From contig OZ239144.1 in NCBI GenBank assembly GCA_965194505.1, positions 124,001 to 188,000 on the forward strand: a DNA stretch of 64,000 bases, read 5' to 3'. The translations under genes were made by a program, and so were the position numbers. Shown one piece after another: positions 35,798 through 44,263 of the stretch. The DNA comes from Hahnella aquatica. GTDB lineage: Bacteria; Pseudomonadota; Gammaproteobacteria; Burkholderiales; Burkholderiaceae_A. How positions within the stretch are numbered: the first letter of the stretch is position 1; every line of letters begins with the position of its first letter. The notes under the pieces were generated by a model. That model was not told the origin of the DNA and did no database searches. It saw only the letters and a program-made list of their open reading frames with translations.

Positions 35798-36724
35798 TTA
35801 AGCAGCCCGCGGCGCCCCGCTCGTCTCGGCCACCATGTGGATGTAAGCGGCCGTGATCAGCGGCGCATCGATCCCTTTCGCGGTGGCCCGCCGGGCCATG
35901 TCACCCAGAATGTGCTCGTGCTCCGTGCGCTGATTGCCAAGCAGGTCACGCAGCATGGAGGCCGTGAAGTCTGAGCCTGGCGCCATGAGGATGCCCCGTG
36001 CCTTCTCCTGTGCGGCCTCGCCCACGGGCTGTCCGAAGGCGGCGGCCACGGCCAGGCACTCACCGTACATGCGGGTCATCAGGGCGGCGCCCTCGGGCTT
36101 TGCGGTGACCGCGCCCACGCCGCTGCGAAAGAGCGTGGTGGAGCCTGCAAGGGTGGCCAGGAAGGTCCACTTGTCCCAGAGGGTCTGCGTGATGTCCTCG
36201 GAATAAATCGCATCAAAGCTGGCAGCCGTGCAGGCCTCGAAAAAGGCCCGCGCAAGCGGTGCCTGCGCAGGCTCGCGGTGGCCCATGGTCAGGATGTGTA
36301 GTGGGTTCAACTGCCGCACGATGCCTGCTTTGCTGAGTGTGGCTGCAATGTGGGCCACACCGCCCAACACCCGGGGTGCTCCGAAGGTGGCATCGAGCTG
36401 GTCCATGTGGGCCACACCATTGAGCAAGGGCAGCAGGCAAGCCGTCTGTGCCATGGCCGGCCGTAGGGTCTCGATGGCGTCATCGAGGTCGTAGGCCTTG
36501 GGCGAGAGGACGATGAGGTCCCAGTCACCATGCAGTTGGTCGGCCGTGACCGCCTTGGCCGCGACTTGGAAGTTGCCATGTGGGCTCTCCACCTGAAGGC
36601 CATCGGCCGCCAACTGCGCGGCTCGGCCTGGGCGCACCAGAAAGCTCACATCCGTGCCCGATTGAATCAGCCGGCCACCAAAGTAGCCACCCACACCACC
36701 TGCGCCAAGAATCAGAATCTTCAT
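35798..36724 (-). CDS. panE: 2-dehydropantoate 2-reductase
   Basis: A 308-residue NADPH enzyme that reduces ketopantoate in pantothenate synthesis. The N-terminal loop is ILGAGGVGGYFGG, and the catalytic Lys is in a WDKWTFLATLAG-type segment. Several ApbA/PanE paralogues with other substrates exist, so the exact substrate is less certain than the family. Start ATG 36724 gives MKILILGAGG. Confidence 0.85.
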   Translation of the reverse strand: MKILILGAGGVGGYFGGRLIQSGTDVSFLVRPGRAAQLAADGLQVESPHGNFQVAAKAVTADQLHGDWDLIVLSPKAYDLDDAIETLRPAMAQTACLLPLLNGVAHMDQLDATFGAPRVLGGVAHIAATLSKAGIVRQLNPLHILTMGHREPAQAPLARAFFEACTAASFDAIYSEDITQTLWDKWTFLATLAGSTTLFRSGVGAVTAKPEGAALMTRMYGECLAVAAAFGQPVGEAAQEKARGILMAPGSDFTASMLRDLLGNQRTEHEHILGDMARRATAKGIDAPLITAAYIHMVAETSGAPRAA

Positions 36725-36799
36725 GTTGCGCATTGTGCCTGCCTTAAAATGAACCTTCTTAAGTCAAGCCGTGTCGATTTCACTTGAAAGGAGATGTTC

Positions 36800-37015
36800 A
36801 TGACCTCACGCCTACCGATTTATTTCAGCCTTCTCGTCGCCGCCGCCTTCGTGGTTGCCCCCATGGCCGCTTCGGCCAAAAAAACCGTTTGGTGCGCAGT
36901 GGAAAAGAAGACCGGCGACTACACGGCCGACTGCTTCAAGACCAAGTCTGAGTGCAACACCTTTGTGCAGAAAAAGGGCGCCAGCAAGTTTGAGTGCGGC
37001 GCAAACAACGGCTAA
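36800..37015 (+). CDS. Small secreted four-cysteine protein
   Basis: A 71-residue protein with a signal peptide (LLVAAAFVVAPMAASA, cut before KKTVW) and a mature part of about 46 residues holding four cysteines: WCAVEKK, DCFKTKSEC and FEC. The spacing W-C-A ... CF-x-T-x3-C ... C recalls DUF3551-type small periplasmic proteins, but I cannot confirm that. The AAGGAGA site fits ATG 36800 better than ATG 36794. It stands alone between panE and the AOR operon. Confidence 0.7.
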   Translation: MTSRLPIYFSLLVAAAFVVAPMAASAKKTVWCAVEKKTGDYTADCFKTKSECNTFVQKKGASKFECGANNG

Positions 37016-37024
37016 ACCGTTGAC

Positions 37025-37047
37025 GGGGGAGGCCTAGGGTTTCCCCC
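37025..37047 (+). terminator. Stem-loop after the small secreted protein
   Basis: An 8-bp stem (gggggagg / tttccccc, two G-U pairs) with a 7-base loop lies 10 bases after the stop of the small protein. Only two T follow directly, so termination would be modest. It separates this gene from the AOR operon. Confidence 0.45.
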
Positions 37048-37109
37048 TTGCTTGCGGTGGGGGGTCTGCTGCGGTAGCGTTTGTGAGAAATACGCAAGGA
37101 GACCGCCAC

Positions 37110-37583
37110 ATGCTGAAAAGTCTGCACATCAACCCCGAGAAGTGCACGGGCTGCCTGCAATGCGAGATGGCCTGTTCCTATGAGAACTACGGTGTCTTTG
37201 CCACCGCCAAGTCCCGCATCAAGGTCTTCGACTTCCACAGCACGGGCCGCAAAGTGCCCTACACCTGCACCCAGTGCGATGAGGCCTGGTGCTTGCATGC
37301 ATGTCCCGTCGAGGCCATCACGGTCGACAAGGCCACCGGTGCCAAGGTTGTGAATGAGGCCACCTGTGTGGGCTGCAAGGTCTGCACCATCTCTTGCCCC
37401 TTTGGCACCATCAATTACGTGGCCGAGACCGGCAAGGTTCAGAAGTGCGACCTCTGCGGTGGCAATCCTGCTTGCGCAGAAGCCTGCCCCACGCAGGCCA
37501 TCACCTATGTGGATGCCAACTGGACGGGCCTGGACCGCATGAAGGCCTGGGCCGACAAACTTGGCAACCAAGCCAGCGCTTAA
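37110..37583 (+). CDS. aorA: AOR electron-transfer subunit, polyferredoxin
   Basis: A 157-residue protein with four 4Fe-4S motifs: CTGCLQCEMAC, CTQCDEAWCLHAC, CVGCKVCTISC and CDLCGGNPACAEAC. It matches the small Fe-S subunit of the aldehyde oxidoreductase complex of betaproteobacteria such as Aromatoleum, where it wires the catalytic to the FAD subunit. Start ATG 37110 has an AAGGAGA site 7 bases upstream. The next gene begins 11 bases later. Confidence 0.88.
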   Translation: MLKSLHINPEKCTGCLQCEMACSYENYGVFATAKSRIKVFDFHSTGRKVPYTCTQCDEAWCLHACPVEAITVDKATGAKVVNEATCVGCKVCTISCPFGTINYVAETGKVQKCDLCGGNPACAEACPTQAITYVDANWTGLDRMKAWADKLGNQASA

Positions 37584-37594
37584 GGAGACCAACC

Positions 37595-39442
37595 ATGGCA
37601 TGGGCACGCAAAATTCTTCGGGTGAACCTCACCAAGGGAACCGTCACCAACGAACCCCTCAACATGGCCTGGGCCGCCCAGTACCTCGGCTCGCGCGGGC
37701 TGGCCTCCAAGTACCTGTCGGAAGAGGTCGATCCCAAGGTCGATCCACTCTCACCTGAGAACAAGATCATTTGGGCCACCGGGCCACTCACCGGCACCAT
37801 GGCCTCCACCGGTGGCCGCTATGTGGTGGTCACCAAGGGACCCCTCACGGGGGCCATTGCCTGCTCGAACTCGGGCGGCTACTGGGGTGCCGAGCTCAAG
37901 ATGGCCGGCTGGGACATGGTCATCTTCGAGGGCAAGTCGCCCAAGCCCGTTTACTTGTCCATCGAGGACGATGAAGTATCACTTCGAGACGCATCCCACC
38001 TCTGGGGCAAGAGCGTCTGGGAGACTGAGAGCCTCATCAAGCAGTCTCACCAAGACCCGCTCACCCGCATTTCCTCCATTGGCCTGGCCGGTGAGAACCA
38101 AGTGCTCTTTGCAGCGGTGGTCAACGACCTCCATCGTGCGGCAGGCCGCTCCGGCGTGGGTGCGGTCATGGGCTCCAAGAATTTGAAGGCCATTGCCGTG
38201 CGTGGCACCAAGGGTGTGGGCAACATCCACAACCCCAAGGCCTTCATGCAGGTCACGGCCGAGAAGAAGCGCATCCTTGCCGAGAACGCCGTGACCGGCC
38301 AAGGCCTGCCCACCTATGGCACCCAGGTGCTCATGAATGTCATCAATGAGATGGGCGCCCTCCCCACCCGAAACCACCGCGATGTGGCCTTCGAGGGAGC
38401 ACGCGACATCTCTGCCGAGGCCATGGCCGAGCCCCGCAAGACCGATGGCAAGCCTCACCTGGTCACCAATCAGGCCTGCTTCGGCTGCACCATCGCCTGC
38501 GGGCGCATCAGCAAGATCGACGAAACCCACTTCTCTGTTCAGAACAAGCCCCAGTACTGGGGCGCCTCCGGGGGTCTCGAGTACGAGGCCGCCTGGGCCT
38601 TGGGTGCGGCCAATGGGGTCAACGACCTTGAAGCCCTTCAATACGCCAACCTCATCTGCAACGAGCAGGGCATGGACCCGATCTCATTCGGTGCGACTGT
38701 GGGCGCCGCCATGGAGCTCTACGAGATGGGTGTGCTCACCAAGGAGCAGATTGGCATTGAGGCACCCTTTGGTTCGGCCAAGGCCTTGTGCGAATTGGCT
38801 GAGCTCACGGCACGTGGCGAGGGCTTCGGAAAAGAGATTGGTCAAGGTTCCAAGCGGCTGTGCACCAAATACGGTCATCCCGAACTTTCCATGAGCGTGA
38901 AGGGCCAAGAGTTCCCCGCCTACGACTCCCGCGGCATCCAAGGCATGGGCCTCACCTACGCCACCTCCAATCGGGGCGCCTGCCATCTGCGCAGCTACAC
39001 CGTGGCCTCCGAGGTCTTGGGCATTCCGGTGAAGACCGACCCACTCTCGGCCGAGGGCAAGCCCGAGCTCGTCATGGCATTCCAAGACGCCACCGCCAGC
39101 TTCGACTCCGCGGGCCTGTGCATCTTCACCTCGTTTGCATGGAGCCTCGCAGACATCCAGCCGCAGATTGCGGCCGCCTGTGGCGAGGAGTTCACCATGG
39201 AGAACCTCAATCAGATCGGTGAGCGCATCTGGAACATGGAGCGCGACTTCAACAACCGTGCGGGCTTTACCTCGAAGGACGACACCTTGCCGCCGCGGCT
39301 CCTTAAAGAGGCCGCCAAGGAAGGCCCCGCTAAGGGCCTGGTCAACAAACTGCCGGAGATGCTGCCCAAGTATTACGAGATCCGTGGCTGGGATGCCGAT
39401 GGCCAGTTGAAGAAAGACACGCGAACCCGCCTGGGGCTCTGA
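37595..39442 (+). CDS. aorB: Aldehyde:ferredoxin oxidoreductase, catalytic subunit
   Basis: A 615-residue tungstopterin enzyme that oxidises aldehydes to acids, or can reduce acids in reverse. The N-terminus carries the family segment ARKILRVNLTKGTV and TGPLTGTMASTGGRYVVVTK. The 4Fe-4S cluster ligands are Cys 295, 298 and 302 (CFGCTIAC), with a fourth likely at about 463 (RGACHLRS). Start ATG 37595 follows a TAAGGAGA site. It sits in an operon with matching Fe-S, FAD and MoaD-like genes, so the multi-subunit type is supported by context. Confidence 0.93.
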   Translation: MAWARKILRVNLTKGTVTNEPLNMAWAAQYLGSRGLASKYLSEEVDPKVDPLSPENKIIWATGPLTGTMASTGGRYVVVTKGPLTGAIACSNSGGYWGAELKMAGWDMVIFEGKSPKPVYLSIEDDEVSLRDASHLWGKSVWETESLIKQSHQDPLTRISSIGLAGENQVLFAAVVNDLHRAAGRSGVGAVMGSKNLKAIAVRGTKGVGNIHNPKAFMQVTAEKKRILAENAVTGQGLPTYGTQVLMNVINEMGALPTRNHRDVAFEGARDISAEAMAEPRKTDGKPHLVTNQACFGCTIACGRISKIDETHFSVQNKPQYWGASGGLEYEAAWALGAANGVNDLEALQYANLICNEQGMDPISFGATVGAAMELYEMGVLTKEQIGIEAPFGSAKALCELAELTARGEGFGKEIGQGSKRLCTKYGHPELSMSVKGQEFPAYDSRGIQGMGLTYATSNRGACHLRSYTVASEVLGIPVKTDPLSAEGKPELVMAFQDATASFDSAGLCIFTSFAWSLADIQPQIAAACGEEFTMENLNQIGERIWNMERDFNNRAGFTSKDDTLPPRLLKEAAKEGPAKGLVNKLPEMLPKYYEIRGWDADGQLKKDTRTRLGL

Positions 39443-40710
39443 TGGCGCGCCACCACCTCATTCTGGGTGCGGGCCCGGCCGGCGTCATTGCTGCCGAGAC
39501 CCTGCGCAAGCTCGCCCCACACGATTGCGTCACGCTCGTGGGAGACGAGCCCGAGCGGCCTTACTCGCGCATGGCCATCCCTTACCTGCTCATGGGAAAC
39601 ATCGAGGAGCAGGGCACGCAGCTGCGCAGGGCTCCCGAGCATTTCGAGGCACTTGGCATTCGTCTCGTACAGGCTCAGGCCCAATCCGTGGATGCTGGCA
39701 AGCGGTCGGTGGCCTTGAGCAATGGCGAGGTCATTCGGTTTGACTGCCTGCTCATCGCCACGGGTTCGTTGCCCGTGCGCTTTCCCATTCCTGGCTTTGA
39801 TGGTGCGAATGTCCACCCCTGTTGGACCTTGGCCGATGCGCGCGAGATCATTCGCCTGGCCAAGCCCGGGGCCAAGGTGGTGCAGATGGGTGCGGGCTTT
39901 ATTGGCTGCATCATCATGGAAGCCCTGGCCAGTCGCGGCGTGTCACTCACCGTGGTGGAGATGGGCGACCGAATGGTGCCCCGCATGATGGGTGCCACGG
40001 CCGGCGCCATGATCAAGTCCTGGTGCGAGTCCAAGGGCGTGGCGGTGATCACCGGCGCGAAGGTGGAACGCATCGACCATGCCGATGGCCCTCCTTCCAT
40101 GGTCTGCCTCTCTACAGGCAAGGCGCTCGAGGCCGACCTCGTGATCAGCGCCACAGGCGTGAAGCCCAACGTGGCGTTCCTGCAAGGCAGCGGCATCGAA
40201 CTGCAGACCGGTGTGCTCACCGATGCAGGAATGCAGACCAATTGCGAGGGCATCTTCGCGGCTGGCGACTGTGCCCAGGCCTTTGATCGGCCCAGTCAGT
40301 CTCACCTGGTGAGTGCCATCCAGCCCAATGCAGCCGATGAGGCCTTGGTGGCTGCTCGGAACATGGCGGGCCAGTACTCGGAGTTGCAACGGGTGCCGCA
40401 GATCAACGTGCTCGACACCCTGGGGTTGATCTCATCCAGCTTTGGACAGTGGCAGGGTGTTCCGGGCGGAGATCACACCGAGATGACCGACTGGGACAAC
40501 CACCGCATGCTCAGCCTGCAGTTCGATGGCGATCGATTGATTGGTTGCAATGCCATTGGATGGACGGACCATGTGGGCGTGATGCGTGGCCTGGTCGAGG
40601 GCCAGGTGCGTCTGGGGCCCTGGAAAGAAAAGCTCATGAAGGATCCAACCCGGCTCATGGAGGCCTATCTGGCCTGTGCCCAGGCACAGGATCAGCATGC
40701 GGTGGTGTAG
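39442..40710 (+). CDS. aorC: AOR FAD subunit, NAD(P)/FAD oxidoreductase
   Basis: A 422-residue two-dinucleotide-domain flavoprotein: FAD motif LGAGPAGVIAAETL (5-18), NAD motif QMGAGFIGCIIMEAL near 150, and the C-terminal FAD motif GIFAAGDCAQ near 270. In the three-subunit AOR it passes electrons to NAD+. The start shares one base with the aorB stop. Confidence 0.88.
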   Translation: MARHHLILGAGPAGVIAAETLRKLAPHDCVTLVGDEPERPYSRMAIPYLLMGNIEEQGTQLRRAPEHFEALGIRLVQAQAQSVDAGKRSVALSNGEVIRFDCLLIATGSLPVRFPIPGFDGANVHPCWTLADAREIIRLAKPGAKVVQMGAGFIGCIIMEALASRGVSLTVVEMGDRMVPRMMGATAGAMIKSWCESKGVAVITGAKVERIDHADGPPSMVCLSTGKALEADLVISATGVKPNVAFLQGSGIELQTGVLTDAGMQTNCEGIFAAGDCAQAFDRPSQSHLVSAIQPNAADEALVAARNMAGQYSELQRVPQINVLDTLGLISSSFGQWQGVPGGDHTEMTDWDNHRMLSLQFDGDRLIGCNAIGWTDHVGVMRGLVEGQVRLGPWKEKLMKDPTRLMEAYLACAQAQDQHAVV

Positions 40711-40965
40711 TTGAGGCTCACCGTCAAGCTGTACGCGAGCCTGGCGGCTCACCTGCCAGCAGAGGCCCGCAGCACCAATCAGCATCCCATTGAGGCGCCC
40801 GACGGTGCATCCGTGGCGGCGGTGCTGGCGCCTTATGGGCTGCCCCCTGAACTTACGAAGTTGGTGCTCGTCAATGGCCGGTATGTGGCGCCCGAGGACC
40901 GCCCCCACGCGCTGCTCCAGGATGGTGATGTCGTGGCCGTTTGGCCACCGATCGCGGGCGGCTGA
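40711..40965 (+). CDS. aorD: MoaD/ThiS-like sulphur carrier of the AOR operon
   Basis: An 84-residue beta-grasp protein ending in the diagnostic Gly-Gly (PPIAGG), which is the site of thiocarboxylate formation during pterin-dithiolene synthesis. Start is TTG 40711, directly after the aorC stop, so expression depends on coupling. A dedicated MoaD in the operon fits a need for tungsten-pterin cofactor. The symbol follows the naming used for the Aromatoleum cluster. Confidence 0.78.
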   Translation: MRLTVKLYASLAAHLPAEARSTNQHPIEAPDGASVAAVLAPYGLPPELTKLVLVNGRYVAPEDRPHALLQDGDVVAVWPPIAGG

Positions 40966-40969
40966 TCGC

Positions 40970-41323
40970 GTGCTCTTTCGCGATGGCCTCGTGCCCGAGG
41001 CCTTTGATCGAGAGATGGGCTGTTCCGAGGCAGAGTGGCTGCGTTGGCTTCCCGAGGCCACCGCGCCGCATCGGCTCTCATTGCATCAGGGAGGCGCCGC
41101 GGTGTTCGCTGCAACGCCCATGCGCGAGGCCCAGGGCTCTTCGCTGAATGGGGAGTACACACCGTTGCTGGAGTTGACCTGGCAGGTGTTGCCGGCCCGA
41201 CGCATTGCCTTGCTCGAGATCAGCCGACTGCACGTCTCATTTCAATTCAAGGGGCTGGATGTCCAGGGTCGAGCCGACTTCATGCGGCGATTCGACCTCA
41301 CCATGCAACGCGGCGGAGGTTAG
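40970..41323 (+). CDS. Unrecognised AOR-operon protein
   Basis: A 117-residue soluble protein that I do not recognise. The start is GTG 40970, 4 bases after aorD. It has no signal peptide or membrane helix and only one cysteine (MGCSEAEWLRWL). The second half reads as beta strands (YTPLLELTWQVLP, ISRLHVSFQFKGLD), ending with RADFMRRFDLTMQRGGG. The final Gly-Gly-Gly is unusual beside a MoaD-like protein with a Gly-Gly end. Tight spacing makes it the fifth gene of the AOR operon, so a maturation or small regulatory role is possible. That is inference only. Confidence 0.65.
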   Translation: MLFRDGLVPEAFDREMGCSEAEWLRWLPEATAPHRLSLHQGGAAVFAATPMREAQGSSLNGEYTPLLELTWQVLPARRIALLEISRLHVSFQFKGLDVQGRADFMRRFDLTMQRGGG

Positions 41324-41340
41324 CGGTTAAGAGGAATGTC

Positions 41341-41787
41341 TCAGCGTCCCACCGAGGCGCGTCCGGCATCACCCGCCGAACCGCCAAGGGTGCCGCCACC
41401 CACAAGCCCCATGGCAGCGGTGCCACCAATCTCAAGGGCGATGCGCTCCACACTTTTCACCTCACCACCGCAAGACTCGGCGATGGTGGCTGCATCCACT
41501 TGGTCGTAGGTCTCAAGCCCAAGGTTGGCTGCCAGCACGGGCAGTGCAAGCAGGCCTCCGGAGAGCACCACCAGGGCTGGGGCCGCGATCACGCGTGTGT
41601 TCTTGAGGGTGTCCTGCACCTCGGCTTTTTTCACAGCCGATTGGCAGTCTGTGGTCTGGGCCTCGGGCTTGCTGGAATCCAGCAGGGCCACCGCACGCTG
41701 GGAGTGGCTTGCGCATCCGGATAGAAAGACCAAGCCCAGCCCAACGGCCAGCGCTTTTCCAATCCGCGAAGATGCTTGTTGAGACAA
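41341..41787 (-). CDS. Small lipoprotein of unknown function
   Basis: A 148-residue protein with a lipobox (LVFLSGCASH, Cys near 24) and a later hydrophobic stretch (VIAAPALVVLSGGLLALPVLA). The tail is Gly/Ala-rich. I chose TTG 41787 because GGAGGG lies 7 bases upstream; a GTG 7 codons earlier is also in frame. No family recognised. It is downstream of pabBC on the same strand and converges with the AOR operon. Confidence 0.7.
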   Translation of the reverse strand: MSQQASSRIGKALAVGLGLVFLSGCASHSQRAVALLDSSKPEAQTTDCQSAVKKAEVQDTLKNTRVIAAPALVVLSGGLLALPVLAANLGLETYDQVDAATIAESCGGEVKSVERIALEIGGTAAMGLVGGGTLGGSAGDAGRASVGR

Positions 41788-41836
41788 TGTCCAGCCCTCC
41801 AGACACACGGGAGTGGCAGTTTCTCAGACTTTTATG

Positions 41837-41854
41837 ACAAATGCCAACATTTGT
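41837..41854. promoter_or_regulatory. Perfect dyad acaaatg-ccaa-catttgt
   Basis: A 7-bp perfect inverted repeat with a 4-base spacer in the 84-bp gap between pabBC and the lipoprotein gene, about 50 bases upstream of the lipoprotein start. It may be an operator, or a weak terminator for pabBC. No T-run follows on the coding strand. Confidence 0.4.
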
Positions 41855-41871
41855 GGCGTTGCTCCAACAGG

Positions 41872-43683
41872 TCAGGCCGCTGTCAAGATGGCGGGCAGTC
41901 GCCCTCGCAGCGCATTGACGACCCACACCGCATCGGCTGCCAAGAGGTCTTCGGGCGTGATGGACTGCTCCAGCGTTGGCAGGTCTGGGTCGGCCAGCAT
42001 GCGTGCTCGCTCGATGCCTGGCAGCACACCGTCCTCTAAGGGTGGTGTGATCCACCGCCCATTGCGCACGATCCAGACCGTGCTGCGCCCGCCCTCGGTC
42101 ACATGCCCCCGTTCATTGACAAAGATTGCATCGAAGCCACCCGCCGCCTCCGCGGCCTGCCAGGCGGCATCGTAGAAGCCGCGGCGTGTGGTCTTGTGCC
42201 GCAACAAGGGGTCGGTCGATGGCGGGCACACGAGATCGGGCAGGAGGGTTCGAGCCCAAAAGATTCGCACAGGTGTGTCCAGTGGCGCGACCGCATGAAT
42301 GCTCGCAGTCCATTCTCCTGCCGGTGAGAGCGAGAGACGAAGACGGCCCAGCCCCTCGGGCCTGCTCCTCTTCAAGGCCGCTTGAATGGCAGCGCGGGCT
42401 TGTGAGGCATCAAAGGGCAGGTGCAGCGAGGCTGCGGAATCCGCCATGCGGCTCAGGTGGGCATCGAGCTGCTGTGGCGCCTGGCCCTCGAGGCGAATGG
42501 TTTCAAAGAGGCCGTGGGCGGCAGGAAGCCCCGTGAGAAAGCCAGCCTTGATGCGGCACTCCTCCCACTCCGCGGGGGCCGAGGAGTCGATGGTGATGCC
42601 AGCACCCACACCCATCTGGAACCGGTCTGCGCGCAGGCTCACCGACCGGATGGCCACGCTCCAAGCGAAGTCGCCCAGCCGTTTGCGGCTGCGCCCATCG
42701 GCGGCGAGCGCGGGCGGGTCGATCCAGCCCACACTGCCGCAGTAGGCACCGCGTCCCTGCGGTTCAAGGCGCTGAATCCATTCCATGGCCTTTCGCTTGG
42801 GCGCACCCGTGACCGATCCACACGGAAAGGTGGCGCGCAAGACCTCTTCCAAGCTGGTGTCAGGTCGTAACCGTGCATGAATGCTCGAGGTCATCTGATA
42901 GAGCTCACCCACCTCCTCCACCTCGAAGAGGCTTGGCACCGTCACGCTGCCGACCTCACTGATCATCCCCAGGTCGTTTCGAATCAGGTCCACGATCATG
43001 ATGTTCTCGGCCTGGTTCTTCGGGTCATCCCGCAGGGCGGACTGCGGGTCTTGGCCTTTTGAAAGCGTGCCCTTCATGGGCTTGGCCACCAGTTCACCGT
43101 CTTGGCAGGCTAAAAACCACTCGGGCGAGAACGAGAGCAGCGTCTCATCGGCCAGGGGCAGGTGGGCCGCAAAGCGCGTGGGCTGCCGAGCCCGAAGGCG
43201 TCGGTAGAGGTCCAGCGGGCTGCCGTACCAGCCGCCAGACCAGGTAAAGGTGTGGTTCAGCTGATAAAACGTGCCCTCGCGGATCTCCTCATGAATGGTG
43301 GAAATGTCTTTTGCAAAGGCTGCCTCAGAGAGGCTGGGGCTGGGGCATAGAAGTCCAGCTGCCTGTGCTTCGGTGGCTGGGTCAGCTGCCTGAAGGAGGT
43401 CGTCCACCTCGGCCCTGGAGAGCAGTTGCACCCGCTCAAAGGCGAGGGCGGTCACCAGGGGAATGTGTTGCTCGCCCCGACTGGGAAGGCCTTGAAGCCA
43501 TTCTCCCAGTTCATAGGAGAACACCACCACCACTGGATGTCCGCGCGAAGTGCAATCTTCGATGGCCAGTAGCGCCGCAGAGACTTCGGTGCCGGTGCGG
43601 GCGACGATGGTTTCTTGAAGACCCTCATAGAGGCGACTGGTGGGCCGGTCTGCCGTGCTTTGGCAGTCATCGAGCAGGTACAT
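41872..43683 (-). CDS. pabBC: Fused aminodeoxychorismate synthase (PabB) and lyase (PabC)
   Basis: A 603-residue fusion. Residues about 1-385 form a chorismate-binding PabB domain with KPMKGTLSKG, DLIRNDLGMI and FPCGSVTGAPKRKAM. From about 390 a class-IV PLP lyase domain follows, with the lysine in RHKTTRRGFYD and NERGHVTEGGRSTVWI. Together they convert chorismate to 4-aminobenzoate for folate. No PabA glutaminase is encoded beside it; TrpG at 61337 is the only candidate glutaminase in the window. Confidence 0.93.
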   Translation of the reverse strand: MYLLDDCQSTADRPTSRLYEGLQETIVARTGTEVSAALLAIEDCTSRGHPVVVVFSYELGEWLQGLPSRGEQHIPLVTALAFERVQLLSRAEVDDLLQAADPATEAQAAGLLCPSPSLSEAAFAKDISTIHEEIREGTFYQLNHTFTWSGGWYGSPLDLYRRLRARQPTRFAAHLPLADETLLSFSPEWFLACQDGELVAKPMKGTLSKGQDPQSALRDDPKNQAENIMIVDLIRNDLGMISEVGSVTVPSLFEVEEVGELYQMTSSIHARLRPDTSLEEVLRATFPCGSVTGAPKRKAMEWIQRLEPQGRGAYCGSVGWIDPPALAADGRSRKRLGDFAWSVAIRSVSLRADRFQMGVGAGITIDSSAPAEWEECRIKAGFLTGLPAAHGLFETIRLEGQAPQQLDAHLSRMADSAASLHLPFDASQARAAIQAALKRSRPEGLGRLRLSLSPAGEWTASIHAVAPLDTPVRIFWARTLLPDLVCPPSTDPLLRHKTTRRGFYDAAWQAAEAAGGFDAIFVNERGHVTEGGRSTVWIVRNGRWITPPLEDGVLPGIERARMLADPDLPTLEQSITPEDLLAADAVWVVNALRGRLPAILTAA

Positions 43684-43869
43684 GACTGCATGCTAACGCC
43701 CACATTGAATATCGGCCAATTGGCCCATTCTGTTTCCGGATATTTACAAATAAAAGGGCTTCTTAATCGCCTTTTCTTGCCATTTTTAAAATCAAATACT
43801 AATATTCAAATATGGCAGAGATAATCAGCGCCACCTCCCCCACTCCATAAACATATAGGAATTGTAAAT
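43684..43869. promoter_or_regulatory. AT-rich promoter region of the H-NS gene
   Basis: A 186-bp non-coding gap that is much more AT-rich than its surroundings. It contains a perfect 12-bp palindrome ggccaattggcc (43714-43725), a T/A-rich tract around 43785-43810, and an AGGA site before the ATG at 43870. Curved AT-rich DNA here would suit H-NS autoregulation. I cannot fix exact -35 and -10 boxes. Confidence 0.5.
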
Positions 43870-44259
43870 ATGGCTACGTATTCAGAAATGATGTCTCAGA
43901 TTGAAGAACTCCGTAAGCAGGCGGAGCGTCAGCGCAAGGAAGAGTATTCATCTGTTTTGAAAACCATCAAGCGTCAAATCGCTGAGTATGGAATTTCTGC
44001 TGAAGAACTCGGTTTCTCAGGGGCCGCAAAAGCTGCTGGCAAGCGTGGCCGCAAGGCCGCCAAGCCTGCTGCTGCCAAGGCCGGCCGTAAGCCTCGCGCC
44101 AAGCGTGCAGGCACGGGCGTGAAGGTTGCACCCAAATACCGTGATGGCGCTGGAAACACCTGGACGGGTCGCGGCAAAATGCCCAAATGGCTCGCCGAGG
44201 CTGTGGCCAATGGCCGCACGGTTGAATCGTTCCTGATTCCTGCCGCCACCACCATGTAA
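43870..44259 (+). CDS. H-NS family nucleoid protein with basic linker
   Basis: A 129-residue H-NS-type protein. An N-terminal coiled coil for oligomerisation (about 1-45) is followed by a long Lys/Ala/Arg linker resembling histone H1 repeats (about 50-85) and a C-terminal DNA-binding motif YRDGAGNTWTGRGKMPKWL (about 90-108). It silences AT-rich foreign DNA in related bacteria. The AT-rich island at 55245-61356 would be an expected target. Confidence 0.92.
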   Translation: MATYSEMMSQIEELRKQAERQRKEEYSSVLKTIKRQIAEYGISAEELGFSGAAKAAGKRGRKAAKPAAAKAGRKPRAKRAGTGVKVAPKYRDGAGNTWTGRGKMPKWLAEAVANGRTVESFLIPAATTM

Positions 44260-44263
44260 TTCA

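Noticed and set aside
37050..37109. Possible sigma-54 promoter before the AOR operon
   Set aside because: A GG ... GC spacing can be found in the G-rich stretch, but the flanking consensus bases do not match.
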